This document shows, one piece after another, positions 60,277 to 64,000 of a stretch of 64,000 nt of DNA. This DNA comes from Mechercharimyces sp. CAU 1602 (lineage in GTDB: Bacteria; Bacillota; Bacilli; Thermoactinomycetales; JANTPT01), in contig NZ_JANTPT010000001.1 of the NCBI RefSeq assembly GCF_024753565.1, forward strand, positions 2,001,336 to 2,065,335. The letters are read 5' to 3'. A model generated the notes under the pieces. It was not told the DNA's origin, ran no database searches, and was given only the letters and a program-made list of their open reading frames with translations. The first letter of the stretch is position 1; every line of letters starts with the position of its first letter. A program made the position numbers and the translations under genes.

Positions 60277-61825
60277 AATGGCGTACGCCTGTAAACACCA
60301 TCGCAATTCCATGTCGATTGGCTGCCATAATCGATTCCTCATCTCGTATGGAACCACCTGGTTGAATGATGGCACATACCCCAGCAGCCGCGGTCGCCTC
60401 CACTGTATCGCCCATAGGGAAAAACGCATCAGAGGCCAATACGGACCCTTCACTTTTTTCACCTGCCTGCCGGATAGCAATCTCGGCTGCTCCGACGCGA
60501 TTCATTTGTCCTGCACCAATTCCAATCGTCTGCTCGCCCTTTACCAATACAATCGCATTAGATTTCACATGCTTTACCGCTTTCCACGCAAATAGAAGCT
60601 GTTCCCACTCTACATCCGACGGTTGCCGCTTTGTCACCACGCGGCAATCATCTTTCTCAATCTTTTCCTGATCTCTTTCCTGTACAAGTAATCCTCCACT
60701 AACGCTTTTGTAATGCCATCTTCTACCCGTGCGCCTCTCCATATCTACCTGTAAGAGGCGAATATTCTTTTTCTCTTGTAAGATGGCGAGTGCCTCAGAT
60801 GTAAAAGAAGGGGCAAGCACGATTTCTAAAAATAGACCCCGCATTTTGTTTGCGGTCTCCCCATCAACTTCACCGTTACACGCAACAATTCCCCCAAAAA
60901 TGGAAAGGGGGTCTGCTTCATATGCGCGCTCATACGCCTGTAACAACGTATCTCCTTGGCCAATTCCGCATGGATTCATATGCTTCACAGCCACGACGGT
61001 AGGGCGGTTATACTCTTGTATAATCATCAGGGCTGCATCAGCATCCTGAATATTGTTGTAGGATAATCGCTTTCCATGTAACTGCTTTGCCAGTGCAATC
61101 GAGCCTTTTTCGGCGAGGGGATCTTTATAAAAAGCTGATGCTTGATGAGGGTTTTCGCCATAACGCAAAGAGTGGACCAACTCGAACGGGAGTGTTAAGT
61201 GAGTGGGAGAGGTGTTTTCTTCTGCCTCAATGTTTACTCGCTCGCTTAGATAACGAGCAATCATTGCATCATACTGAGCAGTGTGTTGAAATGCTTTTGC
61301 CGCCAACCGTTTCCGCGTCCGACTCTTAACTTCACCTAACTCCTGTAGTTGCGAAATTACTTCGTCGTAGTCAGTGGCATCAACTAACACCGTTACATCA
61401 TTATGATTCTTTGCCGCAGCTCGAACCATAGCTGGGCCGCCAATATCAATTTGTTCAATTGCCTCCACAAAAGTCGTATCCGCTTGAGCGATCGTTGCTT
61501 GAAAAGGATACAGATTGGTAACAACCAAATCGATTGGCATAATCTTCTGCTCTTCTAAATGCTGTTGATGCCTCTCACACTCTCGGATCGCAAGAATACC
61601 GGCATGAATGTGAGGATGCAGTGTTTTTACTCTGCCATCTAACACCTCAGGAAACCCTGTAACAGACGAGACGGCAGTTACAGGAATTCCCGCTGCTTCT
61701 AAAGCTCTCTTTGTGCCACCTGTCGATACGATTTCATAGTCAAGTTGTAATAAGGATTGAGCAAGTTGGATTATTCCACTTTTATCGTAAACACTGATTA
61801 AGGCACGTGCTTGTTCTTTTGCCAT
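60266..61825 (-). CDS. purH: Bifunctional AICAR formyltransferase/IMP cyclohydrolase
   Basis: The 519-residue enzyme performs the last two steps of IMP synthesis. The amino third (about 1-190) is the cyclohydrolase fold: ALISVYDKSGIIQLAQSLL, the GGTKRALEAAGI loop and VSSVTGFPEVLDGRVKTLHP. The remainder is the formyltransferase, with LRYGENPHQ, the catalytic Lys-His in VAVKHMNPCGIG, and the end SDAFFPMGDTVEAAA-like stretch and MVFTGVRHFKH. GGGAGAG precedes the ATG. Confidence 0.95.
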   Translation of the reverse strand: MAKEQARALISVYDKSGIIQLAQSLLQLDYEIVSTGGTKRALEAAGIPVTAVSSVTGFPEVLDGRVKTLHPHIHAGILAIRECERHQQHLEEQKIMPIDLVVTNLYPFQATIAQADTTFVEAIEQIDIGGPAMVRAAAKNHNDVTVLVDATDYDEVISQLQELGEVKSRTRKRLAAKAFQHTAQYDAMIARYLSERVNIEAEENTSPTHLTLPFELVHSLRYGENPHQASAFYKDPLAEKGSIALAKQLHGKRLSYNNIQDADAALMIIQEYNRPTVVAVKHMNPCGIGQGDTLLQAYERAYEADPLSIFGGIVACNGEVDGETANKMRGLFLEIVLAPSFTSEALAILQEKKNIRLLQVDMERRTGRRWHYKSVSGGLLVQERDQEKIEKDDCRVVTKRQPSDVEWEQLLFAWKAVKHVKSNAIVLVKGEQTIGIGAGQMNRVGAAEIAIRQAGEKSEGSVLASDAFFPMGDTVEATAAAGVCAIIQPGGSIRDEESIMAANRHGIAMVFTGVRHFKH

Positions 61826-61901
61826 CTATATTCTCTCTCCCTCTCATCAAATCTATCGTTTAACTATGATCACTCGTATTAATATACGTAAGCTGTCCTG
61901 A

Positions 61902-62495
61902 TTACTGCTTCACTCTCTGGTGTAATGACACCCTACCCTCAATCACATCACGCACCACCTGGGGATAGAGACGATGCTCCACTGTTTGAATTTTAGCAGT
62001 CAGCTCTGCGCGGCTCTCACCTGCTCTTATTTCTACTCTTTCTTGTTGAATAACTTGACCCGTGTCCATCCCTTCATCAACAAAATGAACGGTTACTCCA
62101 GTAAAAGATGCGTCCGCTTCTAGCGCCTGCCCGATCGCATCCTTTCCTGGGAAATGAGGAAGAAGGGAGGGATGGATGTTAATCACTTTACCCCAGTAAG
62201 GCTGAAGTAACGTAGGACCGAGTAGACGCATATATCCTGCCAGCACAACCCATTCCACCTTATGCTTCTGTAGTAGCGCTAATACATCTTGCTCGTACTT
62301 CGCTTTTGTCTCGTATGAGCGTGGTACAAAGACAAAACTTTTAATTCCTAGTTGCTCTGCTCGCTTTAATGCTCCCGCCTGCGGACGATCACATACCAGT
62401 AGCGAAACCTCATGTAACCAACCTTCTGCGCGCGCATGAAGTACAATCGCTTCAAAGTTAGAGCCACTCCCTGAGGCAAATACAGCAATGCTCAT
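61902..62495 (-). CDS. purN: Phosphoribosylglycinamide formyltransferase
   Basis: The 197-residue enzyme formylates GAR with 10-formyl-THF. It starts [17 protein letters not shown] and has the catalytic Asn-His-Asp set: the Asn and His lie in VINIHPSLLPHFPG (about 105-118) and the Asp in VDEGMDTG (about 140-147). ATG 62495 overlaps the purM stop by one base (TAATG) and follows AAAGGAGAG. A longer frame to 62516 is rejected. It is co-translated with purM. Confidence 0.95.
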   Translation of the reverse strand: MSIAVFASGSGSNFEAIVLHARAEGWLHEVSLLVCDRPQAGALKRAEQLGIKSFVFVPRSYETKAKYEQDVLALLQKHKVEWVVLAGYMRLLGPTLLQPYWGKVINIHPSLLPHFPGKDAIGQALEADASFTGVTVHFVDEGMDTGQVIQQERVEIRAGESRAELTAKIQTVEHRLYPQVVRDVIEGRVSLHQRVKQ

Positions 62496-63520
62496 TACAA
62501 CAGCTCTCCTTTCCAACTAAACCTCGTATCCCCCTCTATCACCCGACCTACCTGATATACTCTCTCTCCTCTTTCTTCTAAATAGGCACTCACTTCTTCA
62601 GCTAAATTAGCCGCAACGCAGATCACCATACCTACTCCCATATTAAAAGTGCGAATCATATCTGCCTGTGCAATCTTTCCTTCACGCTGTACTCTATCAA
62701 AAATATCGGGTAGTTTCCATGTAACCCCATCCAGTTCTGCACACAAACCATTTGGCAACATACGAGGAATATTCTCTACTAATCCTCCCCCAGTAATATG
62801 AGCAGCACCTTTTAACCAACCTGCTTGTTGTAGACCGAGCAATGAGCGTACATAGATACGTGTCGGTTGCAACAGCTCCTCAGCGAGTAGAGAATCACGC
62901 TCTAAGCGAGAGGGATCCTGTTCCAACAACACTTTGCGCACCAATGAGTACCCATTGCTGTGTAAGCCCTCCGAAGCTAATCCTAACAACACATCACCTG
63001 GTTTAATCGAATCTCCTGTCACCAGCTTCGTTTTTTCCACCGCTCCAACAGCAAACCCAGCGACATCATACTCACCAGAAGGATACATTCCCGGCATCTC
63101 GGCTGTTTCTCCCCCTATCAGAGCACAACCCGCTTCTTCGCATCCATCTGCGATTCCTTTTACAATCTGCTCTGCTTGCTCAGGATTTAACTTTCCAGTA
63201 GAAATATAGTCAAGGAAAAAGAGTGGCTCAGCTCCTTGCACTACGATGTCATTTACACACATAGCCACACAATCAATTCCGATGGTATCGTGCCGATCTA
63301 GCGTGAGCGCAATCTTTAACTTTGTGCCCACCCCATCGGTGGCAGAAACCAGCACGGGGTGATGCCAACCTCCCGCACCCAGATCAAATAATCCCCCAAA
63401 TCCACCGAGCAAACCCATTACTTCAGTCCGTCTAGTCCGTTGAACATGAGCTTGAATCCGCTGTACTGTCTCATTACCGGCTTCAATATCTACCCCTGCT
63501 TCTTTGTAGGCTTTGCTCAT
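62495..63520 (-). CDS. purM: Phosphoribosylformylglycinamidine cyclo-ligase
   Basis: The 341-residue AIR synthetase of the PurM family closes the imidazole ring with ATP. Landmarks are [15 protein letters not shown] at the start, the [17 protein letters not shown] loop, [31 protein letters not shown] (blocks) and the [23 protein letters not shown] segment. GGAGGGG precedes the ATG, which overlaps the purF stop by four bases (ATGA). Confidence 0.95.
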   Translation of the reverse strand: MSKAYKEAGVDIEAGNETVQRIQAHVQRTRRTEVMGLLGGFGGLFDLGAGGWHHPVLVSATDGVGTKLKIALTLDRHDTIGIDCVAMCVNDIVVQGAEPLFFLDYISTGKLNPEQAEQIVKGIADGCEEAGCALIGGETAEMPGMYPSGEYDVAGFAVGAVEKTKLVTGDSIKPGDVLLGLASEGLHSNGYSLVRKVLLEQDPSRLERDSLLAEELLQPTRIYVRSLLGLQQAGWLKGAAHITGGGLVENIPRMLPNGLCAELDGVTWKLPDIFDRVQREGKIAQADMIRTFNMGVGMVICVAANLAEEVSAYLEERGERVYQVGRVIEGDTRFSWKGELL

Positions 63521-64000
63521 CGTTTCCCCTCCAGCGCATAAACCGATTCGATCTGAGTCGGGTACTTACCATTAAAACATGCTAAGCAGTGACCACAGTG
63601 AGGCTCCTCACTTTGTCGTCCAATAGCAGAAATCATACTCTCTTCACTTAAGAATTGGAGAGAATCTGCTCCAATCAGCTCACGAATCTCTTCCACCGAG
63701 TGGCTAGCGGCAATAAGTTGCTCGCGGTCAGCAGTGTCAATCCCATAAAAACAAGAATAGCGAACAGGAGGAGAACTAATCCGTACATGCACTTCACGAG
63801 CTCCAGCATCTTTTAACATTTTTACGATTCGACGACTAGTCGTTCCCCGTACCAAGGAGTCATCTACCATGACCACCCTTTTTCCCTCCACTACTTTACG
63901 CACAGCACTTAGCTTCATCTTTACTCCCTGTTCTCGCAGTTCCTGACTTGGTTGTATGAATGTGCGACCAACATATCGATTTTTGATAAGGCCCATTTCA
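63517..64000 (-). CDS. purF: Amidophosphoribosyltransferase, C-terminal part
   Basis: The visible 161 residues are the end of the glutamine PRPP amidotransferase, the first enzyme of purine synthesis; the rest is beyond the right edge. It includes the PRPP-binding loop [21 protein letters not shown], the neighbouring [26 protein letters not shown] (as blocks), and [15 protein letters not shown], where a Cys and nearby Cys residues ([11 protein letters not shown]) match the iron-sulfur ligands of the B. subtilis-type enzyme. It starts the operon segment purF-purM-purN-purH. Confidence 0.9.
   Translation of the reverse strand, partial: EMGLIKNRYVGRTFIQPSQELREQGVKMKLSAVRKVVEGKRVVMVDDSLVRGTTSRRIVKMLKDAGAREVHVRISSPPVRYSCFYGIDTADREQLIAASHSVEEIRELIGADSLQFLSEESMISAIGRQSEEPHCGHCLACFNGKYPTQIESVYALEGKR

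Overview
The window looks like chromosome of a mid-GC Gram-positive bacterium of the Bacillales. Thermoactinomycetaceae or a neighbouring family is a plausible guess, but the family is inferred, not shown. Signs are purine-rich GGAGG ribosome sites, intrinsic terminators and B. subtilis-like gene orders: hemE-hemH-hemY, yerC...pcrB-pcrA-ligA, purF-M-N-H-D, and yusG/gcvH/yusI-type genes near one another. Most of it is core housekeeping DNA with small accessory insertions. I see no tRNA, rRNA, CRISPR array, insertion sequence or prophage.

1-9.5 kb: start of pdhA, a lipoprotein, a ferritin-like protein and a YugI-type S1 protein. Then comes an AT-rich accessory operon: a 46-residue membrane peptide, a bacteriocin-associated (lactococcin 972-type) membrane protein split over two overlapping frames, and its ABC ATPase. 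It has its own sigma-A promoter with a palindrome over the -10. Two tandem AGCS amino-acid:cation symporters follow.

10-25 kb: pckA behind a CcpN-like site; udk; gcvH with a thioredoxin-like protein; a YkuU-type peroxiredoxin; an SRAP protein; ribB under an FMN riboswitch but with a Gln at a metal-ligand His; a MerR regulator fused to a methyltransferase; and a cobalamin-riboswitch operon for B12 uptake (btuF-btuC-btuD) and adenosylation (pduO type).

25-43 kb: pentapeptide and DUF2797 proteins; coproporphyrin-dependent haem synthesis (hemE, hemH, hemY); a degenerate PlsY-like protein; a YkvI-like membrane protein; a class A penicillin-binding protein; an SDR; a RimK-like ATP-grasp ligase; an RluA-type pseudouridine synthase; a transglutaminase-like lipoprotein; and an XRE-TPR regulator that seems to start at ATC.

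43-64 kb: ligA-pcrA-pcrB and yerC, separated by an operon of a Tat-exported multicopper oxidase, a ZIP transporter with an extracytoplasmic domain, and TatA. Then come two tandem CBS-ACT proteins, a TagGH-type export ABC transporter, and a glycosyltransferase plus CDP-alcohol phosphotransferase pair. The 3' half of the purine operon (purF'-M-N-H-[membrane protein]-D) is cut by the window end.
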